DNA of 38,618 bases from T3Sed10-241 sp036751905 (GTDB lineage Bacteria; Bacteroidota; Bacteroidia; Flavobacteriales_D; Cryomorphaceae). Shown in pieces: positions 14,945-23,555 of the stretch (positions are counted from its first letter, which is position 1; the number at the start of each line of letters is the position of its first letter). Below the pieces are notes generated by a model. It had not been told where the DNA came from and ran no database searches. It worked only from the letters and a program-made list of their open reading frames with translations. Location of the stretch: assembly GCA_036751905.1 (NCBI GenBank), contig DAIOTP010000016.1, positions 1 to 38,618 on the forward strand. The letters are read 5' to 3'. A program made the position numbers and the translations under genes.

Positions 14945-15415
14945 ATGAAAACCCTCCTAATCACAGCCACTTTGGCGATTTTTAGTTTTGCAGCAATGGC
15001 TCAAAACCAAGGAACACAACAGCAAAATCAACCAGGTACACAACAAACTGACCAGGTACGTACCCAAACCGATCGTATGGTACGAGATTTCAATCTCGAT
15101 GACAACCAGCGCAAGCGTTTGAGCGAGCTCAACACAAAACACCACAGCGACCAAACGAAGATGCGTCAATCAACCACGGACCGTCAAAAAATGCAACAAA
15201 ATCAAAAGAGCGCAGACGAAGAATATGACCGTCAATTAAAAAGCATTCTGAACGATGACCAGTACAAGAGGTACGAGAAAAACAGAGATCAGTATTCGTG
15301 GAATCGTGGCGACAATCAACGTGATGGAGCCGGTCAAGGCCAGCAACAAGTTCCGCCAGGTTCACCAGGTTCTGGTCACCCAGGCAACCAACAACAACAG
15401 CCTGACAGGAGATAA
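14945..15415 (+). CDS. Spy/CpxP-like small secreted protein, copy 3
   Basis: A 156-residue paralogue with a signal peptide (MKTLLITATLAIFSFAAMAQ), LTxxQ-like repeats (MVRDFNLDDNQRKRLSELN and SILNDDQYKRYEKN) and a G/Q/P-rich tail. An in-frame ATG at 14921 and a longer frame back to 14777 exist, but the signal peptide and alignment with the other copies set the start at 14945. Likely periplasmic. It converges on the von Willebrand A gene, whose stop codon lies 88 bases away, with the terminator at 15441-15476 between them. Confidence 0.78.
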   Translation: MKTLLITATLAIFSFAAMAQNQGTQQQNQPGTQQTDQVRTQTDRMVRDFNLDDNQRKRLSELNTKHHSDQTKMRQSTTDRQKMQQNQKSADEEYDRQLKSILNDDQYKRYEKNRDQYSWNRGDNQRDGAGQGQQQVPPGSPGSGHPGNQQQQPDRR

Positions 15416-15440
15416 TCACGCTCTCGTTTAAATTGAACGT

Positions 15441-15476
15441 AAAAAGGAATTGCCTTCATGGGTAGTTCCTTTTTTT
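15441..15476 (+). terminator. Terminator of Spy-like copy 3
   Basis: AAAGGAATTGCC pairs with GGGTAGTTCCTTT across a short loop, followed by a T-run. Relative to copies 1 and 2 both sides of the upper stem have changed together. The A-run before the stem could let it also work on the convergent minus-strand transcript. Confidence 0.85.
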
Positions 15477-15502
15477 GTGTCAATTTTTTTATGGCCTGTC
15501 AT

Positions 15503-17011
15503 CTATCTGTGTACTGCCCCCTGCTTGAGGACTTCGATCAGCGCCTCTCCTGCATCAGCCGGGCTACTGATGGGTACAAAGCGTCCCGCACCTTCCTCAG
15601 CCAGTGCGCTCATTTCCTCCGTGGTGTATTTGCCGCAGCGGATACACAACACCGATGTTTCCACCCCCCGCTTGCGGTACTTGCGCACCAGTTTGGTGGC
15701 AAGCACGGCACCCGCATTGAAGGCCCCATCGGTGGCGAGGTAAAGGGTATTGTGCCCTTCGGGAAGGAAGTGCTTCAAGGCTTCCTTTCCGGCAAAATCG
15801 ATGGCCTTGGCGCCCTCGGTGCTGCCCCGGGCCTCCAGAGCGGCAATGGCTGCAGCCACCTCCTCCCGGTTCAGGTTTTGAGAAGCTCCCAGCAGCAATT
15901 CGGTATCACTGGCGTAGCTAATCAGGGTAAAGCGGTCCACATCACGCAGCACCTGCAGCAGGTCGGTCATGGCAATTTTGAGCAGGTCGAGCCGGCCCTG
16001 ATGCTTCATCGAGGTACTCACATCCACCAAAAACACCACATTGCTTTGCTTGTACTCCGCCAGCGGCATCAGCGGATTGTCGCCCGGGATGGGGCCTGCA
16101 GGCCGCCCGGCTGGTGCCGGGTTGGCAGGATTAGCCGGGGGTCGTTTTTCCGACTTTGGTTTTTGCCGTGAAGGCAAGTCAAGGACGATTTCGGGTTCTG
16201 GCTCGGCGTTGGGCTCGCTGGTTGGGGCAGGCTTGGGTGTCGCAGGCGGTGCAGGTTTGCTTTCCTTTTCCTTACGGACTCCGCTGTCGTCGGGAAAATC
16301 AGCTGAGGCCAGCGGTTCCTCCAGCGCGGGTGGGCTGGGCTGGGGCAGCGCTTCCGGAAGCACGAGCAATACGTGGTCGCGTACGGCACTGGCATAGATC
16401 ACCGTATCGGCTTCAACGGTTCCGAGGCGGGCAGAGAGGAGGTAGCGTGCCGGGGGCAGTTCGGTGCTGAGCTCCCCATTCGCATCGCTGCGGGTAGCAG
16501 TGGCCAGCCTTCCATCGCGGTAAAGGCGCACTTCGGCACCTGCCACCGGGCGCATGTTGGCATCGCGGAGGCTTACGTGAAAGAGGCGGGTGAGGCCGGC
16601 CGGGTCGCTCCCAAAATCGGGACAGGGCACCCCGGTCTCGGCGAAGGTGCTCTCCCCACTCAGTCGCAGGCTGCGCGGCTCCATCCATGCACTGGCAAAT
16701 ACTTTGGCCTCCAACCTGAAAGGCCCTGCCATCTGAGGATTGTAATGCAGGCGGATGGTTTCGGTGGTGCCCGGGGCAATGGTTTTGGCGCTCATTTTCA
16801 CCTCCACACCTTTAGGCACCTCCACCCTGAACAGCACTTCCGGCTTGCTGCCCACATTGTGGATGGCGAAATCAGCATAGCGCACATCGGCCCGCGTCAG
16901 CGTGCCAAAATCGTGCACCGTGTTGGCCAGCTGCAACTGTGCTACAGCCCATTTTGCGGAAAGCAAAACGAGGGTAAATAACAGAAAACGAATGCTCAAG
17001 TGATACGCCAT
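15503..17011 (-). CDS. Secreted von Willebrand factor A protein with DUF1573-like N-terminus
   Basis: A 502-residue protein with a signal peptide (ending AKWAVAQ). Domains in order: a DUF1573-like immunoglobulin fold at about 25-120 (TVHDFGTL, PGTTETIRLHYNP), a carboxypeptidase-regulatory-like beta-sandwich at about 145-215 (DANMRPVAGAEVRLYRDG), a proline/glutamate/lysine-rich linker at about 225-310, and a VWA domain at about 322-495 with a MIDAS motif D330-V-S332-T-S334 for metal-dependent ligand binding. It starts inside the last 16 bases of the upstream GH3 gene, so the two are translationally coupled. It probably binds a protein partner in the envelope; the partner is unknown. The gene is G+C-rich compared with the Spy-like genes beside it. 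Confidence 0.8.
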   Translation of the reverse strand: MAYHLSIRFLLFTLVLLSAKWAVAQLQLANTVHDFGTLTRADVRYADFAIHNVGSKPEVLFRVEVPKGVEVKMSAKTIAPGTTETIRLHYNPQMAGPFRLEAKVFASAWMEPRSLRLSGESTFAETGVPCPDFGSDPAGLTRLFHVSLRDANMRPVAGAEVRLYRDGRLATATRSDANGELSTELPPARYLLSARLGTVEADTVIYASAVRDHVLLVLPEALPQPSPPALEEPLASADFPDDSGVRKEKESKPAPPATPKPAPTSEPNAEPEPEIVLDLPSRQKPKSEKRPPANPANPAPAGRPAGPIPGDNPLMPLAEYKQSNVVFLVDVSTSMKHQGRLDLLKIAMTDLLQVLRDVDRFTLISYASDTELLLGASQNLNREEVAAAIAALEARGSTEGAKAIDFAGKEALKHFLPEGHNTLYLATDGAFNAGAVLATKLVRKYRKRGVETSVLCIRCGKYTTEEMSALAEEGAGRFVPISSPADAGEALIEVLKQGAVHR

Positions 17012-18495
17012 TCCTGCAATGCATCGGCTATTTTGCGGTCATTGCTCAGGCGCGACACCTTGTTTTGCCCACCGAGCTTGCCCACCGACTTCATGTAGCG
17101 ATTGAACGCATCGGGCGCGAGGCTTGTTATAACCATGGGCCGCAATATTTTGCCTTTGATCAGGTCAGCATAATAAATGTTCTTGGCTTGCATGGTGTCA
17201 TCCAGTGCTTTGGCGAAAGCTTCCATGTCCTTTGGCCTTTCGGCAAAAGCGATGCACCACTCGTGGTAGGGCAGCCCTTCGGCGGGCTCGAGCTGGGGTG
17301 CCACGGTAAATTCGATCACCTGTCCACCGCATTGCTCCAAGGCCACGCTCATGGCGGCTTCCACCTCTTCGGCAATGACGTGCTCGCCAAAGGCAGAGGT
17401 GAAATGCTTGATGCGCCCCGTGACCAAAATCCGGTAGGGGTCGGTGCTCACAAACTTCACCGTATCGCCGATGCTGTAGCCCCAGAGGCCGGCATTGGTA
17501 CTGAGCAACAGGGCGTAATTTTTGTCCACTTCCACCTCATGCAGGCGCAGTCGGGGCGGATTGTCATCAAAATACTGCTCTGCCGGAACGAACTCAAAGA
17601 AAATCCCCGCATCGGTGTTGAGCAGCAGGCCCGGCTCCGATTGTGTATCCTGAAAAGCGATGAAACCCTCGCTGGCGGGATAGGTCTCGATGCTGTCCAC
17701 CCTTTTGCCGATAAGGCGCTCAAAACGATGACGGTAAGGCTCGTAATTCACCCCACCGTACACAAAGAGACTGAACTGTGGAAACACTTCCTGCACGGTG
17801 GCCTTGCCGCTGCGCTCCAGCAATTTTTCAAAGTAGTGCTGCACCCAGCTGGGGATGCCGCTGATGAGGGTCATAGGCCGCTCCATGGTTTCGTCGATGA
17901 TGCGGTCCACCTTGGTTTCCCAATCGTCGATGCTGTTGGTTTCGAGGCTGGGAAGGCGGTTTTGTTGGAGGTAGGCCGGTACGTGGTGGGCTACGATGCC
18001 GCTGAGCCTGCCCGTGGGCACGCCTTTGGTATCGCCCAGTACGGGGCTGCCTTGCAGGAAAATCATGTTGCCATCCACAAAGCCGGCGCGTCCCGTTTCG
18101 GCGATGTATAGCAGCAATGCATTGCGGGCCGCGTCGATGTGGTGGCCCATGCTCTCCTTGCTGATGGGGATGTACTTGGCGCCGGAAGTGGTACCCGAGG
18201 TTTTGGAAAAATACATGGGCCTGCCGGGCCACAGCACATCGGCCTCACCGGCCACCATGCGGTCCACGTAAGGCTTGAGGGCCTCGTAGTCGCGTATGGG
18301 TACGGCGGCTTTGAAATCGGTGTAGCTGCGTATCCCTTCGAATCCATGCTCACGCCCGAAGGCCGTGTTGGAGGCCTGCTGGAGGATGCGCTTCAGGGTA
18401 GCCTCCTGGGTGTGGAGGGCCTTGCGCTTCCATTGGTTTACGCGGTAGGCGGTGTAGGCGGCGAGGGGCTTGCTGAGCAGTGATTTGATTCCCAT
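16996..18495 (-). CDS. GH3 auxin-responsive-promoter family protein (acyl-adenylate/amido-synthetase fold)
   Basis: A 499-residue soluble protein of the GH3 family, which adenylates a carboxylic acid and conjugates it to an amine in plants; the bacterial substrates are unknown. The nucleotide-binding loop appears as YFSKTSGTTSGAKYIPIS at about residue 95-115, followed by the YPASEGFIAFQD block and the GRIKHFTSAFGEHV motif at about 360. The open frame extends to 18651, but the family start MGIKSLLSKPLAAYTAYR lies at 18495, 10 bases after the M23 stop. Bacteroidota genomes often keep this gene beside an M23 peptidase and sprE, as here (established to my knowledge, not checked). Confidence 0.88.
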   Translation of the reverse strand: MGIKSLLSKPLAAYTAYRVNQWKRKALHTQEATLKRILQQASNTAFGREHGFEGIRSYTDFKAAVPIRDYEALKPYVDRMVAGEADVLWPGRPMYFSKTSGTTSGAKYIPISKESMGHHIDAARNALLLYIAETGRAGFVDGNMIFLQGSPVLGDTKGVPTGRLSGIVAHHVPAYLQQNRLPSLETNSIDDWETKVDRIIDETMERPMTLISGIPSWVQHYFEKLLERSGKATVQEVFPQFSLFVYGGVNYEPYRHRFERLIGKRVDSIETYPASEGFIAFQDTQSEPGLLLNTDAGIFFEFVPAEQYFDDNPPRLRLHEVEVDKNYALLLSTNAGLWGYSIGDTVKFVSTDPYRILVTGRIKHFTSAFGEHVIAEEVEAAMSVALEQCGGQVIEFTVAPQLEPAEGLPYHEWCIAFAERPKDMEAFAKALDDTMQAKNIYYADLIKGKILRPMVITSLAPDAFNRYMKSVGKLGGQNKVSRLSNDRKIADALQEWRIT

Positions 18496-18505
18496 GGCGG
18501 CTGCT

Positions 18506-19396
18506 TTATTTGCTGAAAGCGATAAATTCCTGTGGGTCGAGGGGGTTGCCGTTGTACCACAACTCAAAGTGCAGGTGGGGGCCATCGCTCTGCTCTCCGG
18601 TATTGCCGAGTATGGCGATGATATCGCCGGCATCGACCCTTGCGCCCACATTTTTCAGTAAGCTCGAGTTGTGTTTGTAAGCACTCACAAGGTTGTTTGG
18701 GTGCTGGATGTGAATTACATAACCGGCATCGCTGGTGAAGGATGCCAGGGTAATGGTACCTGTATACACAGCGCTAATTGCACTCCCTTCGGGTGCGGCA
18801 ACATCGACCCCGAAATGCCCAATGGTAGGGTCAAAAGAGCTGAGCACCAAACCCCTTAGTGGTGGAAAGAAGAAAACTCCGGGAAGTCCCATGGCAGCGC
18901 TCGAAAATCCGGTTCCTGGATTCAAGGCAAAACGTTCCTCCGATTCAATTTGGCGGCGCAGCAGAGAGTCTTCCCTTGATATGGCGAAGCTCAGCGCGTC
19001 GTAAGTAATGCGTTTCGGACTTTCTTCAAATTCGGAGCTGCTATCGGCTGCCACCTCACCTGACAACACTTTAGCGAGATTATCAAGGTATTGGGTGTAC
19101 TTGCGTTGCACTTCTGAGAGCGAGTCGGCCCGCACCGCTGCCTGCAAGGCTTGGATGCGCGTTTGCGTATCGCTGTACCCAGGTATATACTCCTTCAAAG
19201 GGGTAAACACGATGAGCGACACCACCACTGCAGCAATGACAAAAAAGATGAAAGCCACAGCCGCAATCACATTGAGCGGTTTCAAATAAGCTGAAAAGCG
19301 CTCGTCGAAGGTCACATCGTTGACCAGCACAAGCCGGTAGCGGCTTTTCAGTCGGCTGATGAGCTTCTTGCGTTCTTTGGGTTTCTTTTCGGCCAT
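18506..19396 (-). CDS. Membrane-anchored M23 family metallopeptidase
   Basis: A 296-residue peptidoglycan peptidase (LytM/lysostaphin type). A basic cytoplasmic N-terminus is followed by one membrane segment at about 45-70 (VIAAVAFIFFVIAAVVVSLIVF), a helical, probably coiled-coil stalk at about 80-170, and the M23 domain at about 185-296. Zinc ligands are H194 and D198 in HFGVD, and H276 in the HLH motif (H274-L-H276), so the enzyme should be active. The open frame extends to 19489 but family similarity and the basic MAEKKPKERKK start point to 19396. It leads a three-gene unit with the GH3 and VWA genes and is divergent from sprE. Confidence 0.9.
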   Translation of the reverse strand: MAEKKPKERKKLISRLKSRYRLVLVNDVTFDERFSAYLKPLNVIAAVAFIFFVIAAVVVSLIVFTPLKEYIPGYSDTQTRIQALQAAVRADSLSEVQRKYTQYLDNLAKVLSGEVAADSSSEFEESPKRITYDALSFAISREDSLLRRQIESEERFALNPGTGFSSAAMGLPGVFFFPPLRGLVLSSFDPTIGHFGVDVAAPEGSAISAVYTGTITLASFTSDAGYVIHIQHPNNLVSAYKHNSSLLKNVGARVDAGDIIAILGNTGEQSDGPHLHFELWYNGNPLDPQEFIAFSK

Positions 19397-19740
19397 CCGT
19401 ATGGACTCAGGCGGCAAATATCGGGGAAAAAAAAGGGATGGCTGAAGGCATCTCAACTTTGGGAAACCGCAACATGCAACATTCATCATTCCTCCAGACC
19501 TGCCCAGAGATCACCGACTGTAAGTGCCTGGCATTGCCAAACACGTGTAAGTCTTGGCAGAAAGCCTTGCCTACATGCTGTTTCAAAGAAATTATGGCCA
19601 AGATATGCCTCCTTATAAACGCGTACGCCCATGAATTTTGTGTGAAAGCGCTGTACTCACAAGGCTGTATGGGCCACAGTGTGCCAAAAAACAATAATTT
19701 TGCATTGGGATCGTTACCTCTTTTAGTCCTTTCATGTCCA
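19397..19740. other. 344-base divergent region between the M23 peptidase and sprE/porW
   Basis: Two start codons point outwards from here. The plus strand is open from 19438, but its translation is not protein-like and is cysteine-rich in an implausible way; sprE starts with its lipoprotein signal at 19741. A TAATTTTG box lies at 19695-19702. On the minus strand a GATATTTG sequence (one mismatch) lies about 20 bases before the M23 start. Nothing else was recognised. Confidence 0.4.
19695..19702 (+). promoter_or_regulatory. TAnnTTTG -7 box before sprE/porW
   Basis: TAATTTTG matches the Bacteroidota -7 consensus exactly and would give a leader of about 33 bases. No clear -33 TTTG is found at the usual 19-21 base spacing. 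Confidence 0.35.
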
Positions 19741-22431
19741 ATGCGCTTTAGCCGGCTTTCCTTGTTGCTGCTTTCTTTGCTCGCACTTATGGTGTTGAGT
19801 ACAGCCTGTTCGCGCAAAAAAGATAAATTTACCAGCCGCTTTTATCACCAGACCACTTCGCAGTTCAATTGGTACTTCAATGCGAATGAAATTTGGGTGC
19901 TCACCAACCAACAACTCTGGGCCGAAAAGCAGGAAGATTACCTCGAACCACTTCCGGTATTTGTAGCGCCAACCGAGGATCAGCAAAAGAACCTCTTTCC
20001 TCAAATGGATGCCATCATCGAAAAATGTGGGACACTCATTGACCGCCATTCGATGGAAATCAACAAGAAAGAGTTGAACAAATGGATTGACGACGCCTAC
20101 CTGCTCATCGGAAAAGCCAATTTTTATAAGGGCCGTTACGCCACTGCTCAGGAAAGCTTTGCCTATGTGGCCAAAAAATACAAGGGCCAAAGTTCACGCT
20201 ATGAATCGGCCCTGTGGCTGGCGCGCACCTACTTTGAAAGCGAGCGCTACCCCAAAGCCAAAACGGTGCTGAGCGTGATCGAAAAAGACATGGGCAAAGA
20301 CCGACCAAAAAATTTCGACGCCCAAATCAACGCTGTATACGCGGACATGTATATGCGGCAAGGCAAGTACAAAGAGGCCATCCCCTATCTGGAAGATGCC
20401 GCCCGTGCCGAAACCGACCGCATGATGAAGGCGCGCCTCACCTACATCACGGGACAGGCCTATCAACAAGAAGGCAAAAGCGCACAGGCCATTCAAAACT
20501 ATCAGCAGGTAGTGGAGTTGAAGCCGGGTTACGAAATGGAATTTTACGCGAAGATTAGCCAGGCACTCGCCTTTGACCGCAAGCTCGATTCCAAAAAAAT
20601 CAAGGATATGCTCCGCGATATGTCACGTGAAGAGAAGTACCGCGACTTCCTCGATCAGATATACTACGCCTGGGCCGAAATTGAGCTCGAAGAGCGCCAT
20701 ATTGAAGAAGGCTTGAGACTTTTGAGGCTTTCGGCACTGAACAGCACCACCAACACCAAGCAGAAAGCAAAGACTTACCTCCGCATTGCCGATTTATACT
20801 TTTATGACAGGGAGTACCTTACGGCAAAAAATTACTACGACAGTACGGCTACACTGATCACCGAAGATTTTCCCGGCTATTATGACATTTTGGCGAAAGC
20901 CAGCTCTTTGGGGGAGTTGGTAAAAAACCTCGACATCCTCACCACCAATGACAGCCTCCTCAATCTCGCCAACATGGATGAGCGCGAGCGCGAAAAGTTC
21001 ATCATCAGCATGATTGCCAAACTCGAAGCGGAATTTGAACGGAAAAAATTAGAAGAACAGGAGGCTCTGGAACGCTTGCAGTATGCCTCAACAGGTGGTG
21101 GTGGCACACAGAGCTATGGTTCGGGCAAAAATTGGTACTTCTACAACCCCTCCGCATTGGGTAAGGGCATGCAGGAATTCAAACGGGTATGGGGAAGCCG
21201 CAAGTTGGAAGACAATTGGCGCCGCAGCACCAAAGCCAGCGTTATGGCGAGTGCCAATCCCGATGACCCCAATGCAGCCCTCGATATGGCCCAAGACATG
21301 GATTCAGGGATCAAAACGCTTGAAGAATACTTGGAGATGCTGCCAATCAGCGACTCCGCCCAAGCTGTATTGCACAACCAAAATATCGAAGCCCTCTACG
21401 ACATTGGCCTCATATACAAAGAGCGTTTGAAGGATGAGGACAACTCGATTGAGAGTTTTATGCGCATTACGGTCGACTATGATACCAGCGCCACAGCACC
21501 AAGCGCTTACTATCAACTCTACCGCATCTACTATGAGAAAGAACTCTCGGGCGGATTCGTAGGTACAGGATTTAAAGACAACTCTGAGTTTTGGAAGGAC
21601 ATCATTCTGAGCGATTATCCCAATTCTGAATTCGCCAAACTTATCCTCAACCCCGACTATGTAAGCCAGCGCAATGCCAACTATGAAGCGGAAAAACTGG
21701 CCTACGAAGAATTGTTTAAAAAGTACAACCGACGTCAGTACAACGATGTACTTATTGTCTGTAATTCAGTAATATCCGCCGAACCCGACAACAACTTCCT
21801 CCCCAAATACTACCTCGTTAAAGCCCTTAGCCTCAGTGCTAAAAATGACCCCAATGCCTTTGAAAATGTGCTCAAAGAAACAATCAGCAAATTTCCTGGT
21901 ACCGAAGAGGGCGAAAAAGCTGCTGAACTCCTGGGCATGCTCAACGAAGCCAAGGCAAGAAAAGCCAGAGAAGACGCCCAACGCGACAAACTCGCTGGCC
22001 TGGACACTCCCGACGATCCCGACGCGGTAGCCGCTGCTGCTCCAGCGGCTGATGTGAATACTTCCATGTTCAAAACCGACCATGAATCTGAACACTTCTT
22101 CGCGCTGATTTTCCCCAAAGAAGCTGAAAATGCGACAACCTTAAAGGAAACGGTGTCACAGTTTAACACTGAATTTTACAGAAATGCCAACTTGAGGGTA
22201 ACCAATAGCTTCATTGACAAAGACCACCAAATTGTCATTGTACGCAGTTTTAAAAACAAGGAGGAAGCCATGGAGTATTACAATACCTTCAATAAGAACA
22301 AGGGCCTCCTCGAAGAATTGCTCCAAAAGAAATACCCTAACTTTACCATCACGACGAAAAACTTTACCACCCTGTTCCGAAACAAAAACGCCGACGTATA
22401 CCAGATATTCTTTCAAGAGTCATACTTCTAG
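19741..22431 (+). CDS. sprE/porW: SprE/PorW-type TPR lipoprotein of gliding/type IX secretion
   Basis: An 896-residue lipoprotein: signal peptide with lipobox LSTAC and lipidated C23. It carries many TPR-like helix pairs from about residue 100 onward (YLLIGKANFYKGRYATAQESF, in pieces; YESALWLARTYFESERY; YITGQAYQQEGKSAQAI), a charged helical middle (about 420-450, AKLEAEFERKKLEEQEALERL in pieces), further TPRs, and a C-terminal SPOR-like domain ending NADVYQIFFQESYF. SprE and PorW are needed for type IX secretion and gliding motility in Flavobacterium and Porphyromonas. The start is fixed by the lipoprotein signal. The bactofilin gene follows after 21 bases. Confidence 0.9.
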   Translation: MRFSRLSLLLLSLLALMVLSTACSRKKDKFTSRFYHQTTSQFNWYFNANEIWVLTNQQLWAEKQEDYLEPLPVFVAPTEDQQKNLFPQMDAIIEKCGTLIDRHSMEINKKELNKWIDDAYLLIGKANFYKGRYATAQESFAYVAKKYKGQSSRYESALWLARTYFESERYPKAKTVLSVIEKDMGKDRPKNFDAQINAVYADMYMRQGKYKEAIPYLEDAARAETDRMMKARLTYITGQAYQQEGKSAQAIQNYQQVVELKPGYEMEFYAKISQALAFDRKLDSKKIKDMLRDMSREEKYRDFLDQIYYAWAEIELEERHIEEGLRLLRLSALNSTTNTKQKAKTYLRIADLYFYDREYLTAKNYYDSTATLITEDFPGYYDILAKASSLGELVKNLDILTTNDSLLNLANMDEREREKFIISMIAKLEAEFERKKLEEQEALERLQYASTGGGGTQSYGSGKNWYFYNPSALGKGMQEFKRVWGSRKLEDNWRRSTKASVMASANPDDPNAALDMAQDMDSGIKTLEEYLEMLPISDSAQAVLHNQNIEALYDIGLIYKERLKDEDNSIESFMRITVDYDTSATAPSAYYQLYRIYYEKELSGGFVGTGFKDNSEFWKDIILSDYPNSEFAKLILNPDYVSQRNANYEAEKLAYEELFKKYNRRQYNDVLIVCNSVISAEPDNNFLPKYYLVKALSLSAKNDPNAFENVLKETISKFPGTEEGEKAAELLGMLNEAKARKAREDAQRDKLAGLDTPDDPDAVAAAAPAADVNTSMFKTDHESEHFFALIFPKEAENATTLKETVSQFNTEFYRNANLRVTNSFIDKDHQIVIVRSFKNKEEAMEYYNTFNKNKGLLEELLQKKYPNFTITTKNFTTLFRNKNADVYQIFFQESYF

Positions 22432-22452
22432 ACCCCCAAATACTCCAGTATA

Positions 22453-22896
22453 ATGTTTAAAAACACAAACAACAAAGACGTTTCAAACAGTGAAACCCAC
22501 TCGCCCGAAAAGTTAAACCGTATAGTACAAGGCACAGACATTGAAGGCCTTGTAAACTCTGACAGCAACATCCGAATAGACGGCAATGTGAAAGGCGACA
22601 TCAAGGTGAAAGGCCGCCTTGTGGTGGGTGCCAGTGGTACCATTGTAGGTGAAGTGCATTGCGAAAATGCCGATATCGAGGGCAACATATCCGGAAAGAT
22701 CCATGTAAATGGCTTGCTTTCGCTCAAATCAACCGCGCGGCTTGACTGCGATATCGTTACCAAAAAGCTGGCCATCGAGCCCGGGGCAGTATTCACTGGC
22801 AAATGCGAAATGGGCGGTGGTGTCGTGAAGGACCTTAAACAAAAAAATGAGCTCGAATCCCAAAACATCGAAAAAATCAGGGAAGGAGCACGCTGA
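22453..22896 (+). CDS. Bactofilin (polymer-forming cytoskeletal protein)
   Basis: A 147-residue protein with the bactofilin beta-helix between about residues 24 and 120: repeating G-x-V/I-x-G turns such as IRIDGNVKGDIKVKGRLVVG and EGNISGKIHVNG. Bactofilins self-assemble into filaments and often place cell-wall enzymes; a partner could be the M23 peptidase encoded nearby, which is an inference from neighbourhood. The last 50 bases overlap the start of the AtpZ-like gene, so translation is probably coupled. Confidence 0.92.
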   Translation: MFKNTNNKDVSNSETHSPEKLNRIVQGTDIEGLVNSDSNIRIDGNVKGDIKVKGRLVVGASGTIVGEVHCENADIEGNISGKIHVNGLLSLKSTARLDCDIVTKKLAIEPGAVFTGKCEMGGGVVKDLKQKNELESQNIEKIREGAR

Positions 22897-23095
22897 TTCC
22901 AAACGATCAACAGCCGTGTACCTCTTTACCGGCATGGCCATAAAAATGGGCGCTGTAATATACCTCGGCATCTATGCAGGCCAATGGGCAGACGGCCGCA
23001 TTGCAACACAAACCCCATGGGCCACCATAGCGGGAGCCTTGCTCGGAGTTGGGCTTGCACTTTACTTTGTCATTTCCGATCTCCGCAAGCTATAA
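22847..23095 (+). CDS. atpZ: AtpZ/AtpI family protein
   Basis: An 82-residue membrane protein with a polar, lysine-rich N-terminus and two membrane segments (about 25-45 and 58-77). The G-x-W/Y-x-D pattern between them (GIYAGQWADGRIAT) is typical of AtpZ, an accessory factor of F-type ATP synthase assembly and Mg2+ supply. It opens the ATP synthase gene set and overlaps the end of the bactofilin gene by 50 bases. Confidence 0.82.
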   Translation: MSSNPKTSKKSGKEHADSKRSTAVYLFTGMAIKMGAVIYLGIYAGQWADGRIATQTPWATIAGALLGVGLALYFVISDLRKL

Positions 23096-23098
23096 TTT

Positions 23099-23470
23099 AT
23101 GTCCAGATTTTTATATCTATTCGTTTTGGCTACCATTGCCATTGTAGTTGGCGCAATGCTTGTAGTCCGTTTTGGCAGCCCAACGCATGTACCTCTGGCA
23201 TTTTGGTTTTCACTCGCGTTCATTGCCCTGCTCTCATTGACCATACACCGCTTTTTGCTTCAGGCAGAGCAAAAGCGCCCGGCCATCTTCGTAAATTACT
23301 TCATGCTCTCTATGACCATCAAACTGCTGTGCTCAGGTATGCTGCTCGTCATAGTGGGGCTTACGGCCCGAGAGCAACTGAACTTTACTGCCATCGGTTA
23401 CGCCGTAGCCTACATGGTATATACCGTTCTCGAAATTGGTGATCTACTGCCTCGCATGAGGAGTAAATAA
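23099..23470 (+). CDS. AtpI-like membrane protein of the ATP synthase operon
   Basis: A 123-residue protein with four predicted membrane helices (about 4-22, 34-50, 65-85 and 95-113). It lies three bases after the AtpZ-like gene and before atpB, the usual place of AtpI (c-ring assembly helper). Sequence recognition is weak, so the call rests mostly on position and topology. Confidence 0.6.
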   Translation: MSRFLYLFVLATIAIVVGAMLVVRFGSPTHVPLAFWFSLAFIALLSLTIHRFLLQAEQKRPAIFVNYFMLSMTIKLLCSGMLLVIVGLTAREQLNFTAIGYAVAYMVYTVLEIGDLLPRMRSK

Positions 23471-23509
23471 ACGGCCCCCCTGCGGCCTTCAACCACCGGT
23501 GGTAAACCC

Positions 23510-23541
23510 CGAAACAAAAAAGCCTGGTTTCGTTTCCTTTT
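23510..23541 (+). terminator. Possible weak terminator between the AtpI-like gene and atpB
   Basis: CGAAAC (23510-23515) pairs with GTTTCG (23527-23532) across an 11-base loop and is followed by TTTCCTTTT. The stem is short and A/T-rich, so termination would be partial at best. Confidence 0.3.
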
Positions 23542-23555
23542 GCGGAATAAATACA

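Larger units (their letters stand above)
14681..15476 (+). repeat. Tandem duplication unit B (Spy-like copy 3 with its control region)
   Basis: About 0.80 kb homologous to 13738-14520. The coding part is the best conserved; the control region is diverged but keeps all landmarks. Boundaries are approximate. Confidence 0.6.

Noticed and set aside
19556..19572. TGGCAG...TTGC resembling a sigma-54 promoter
   Set aside because: The spacer is one base too long and the site is about 170 bases from the next start codon.
19438..19740. Upstream extension of the sprE frame
   Set aside because: The translated extension is cysteine-rich and not protein-like, while 19741 starts a textbook lipoprotein signal.
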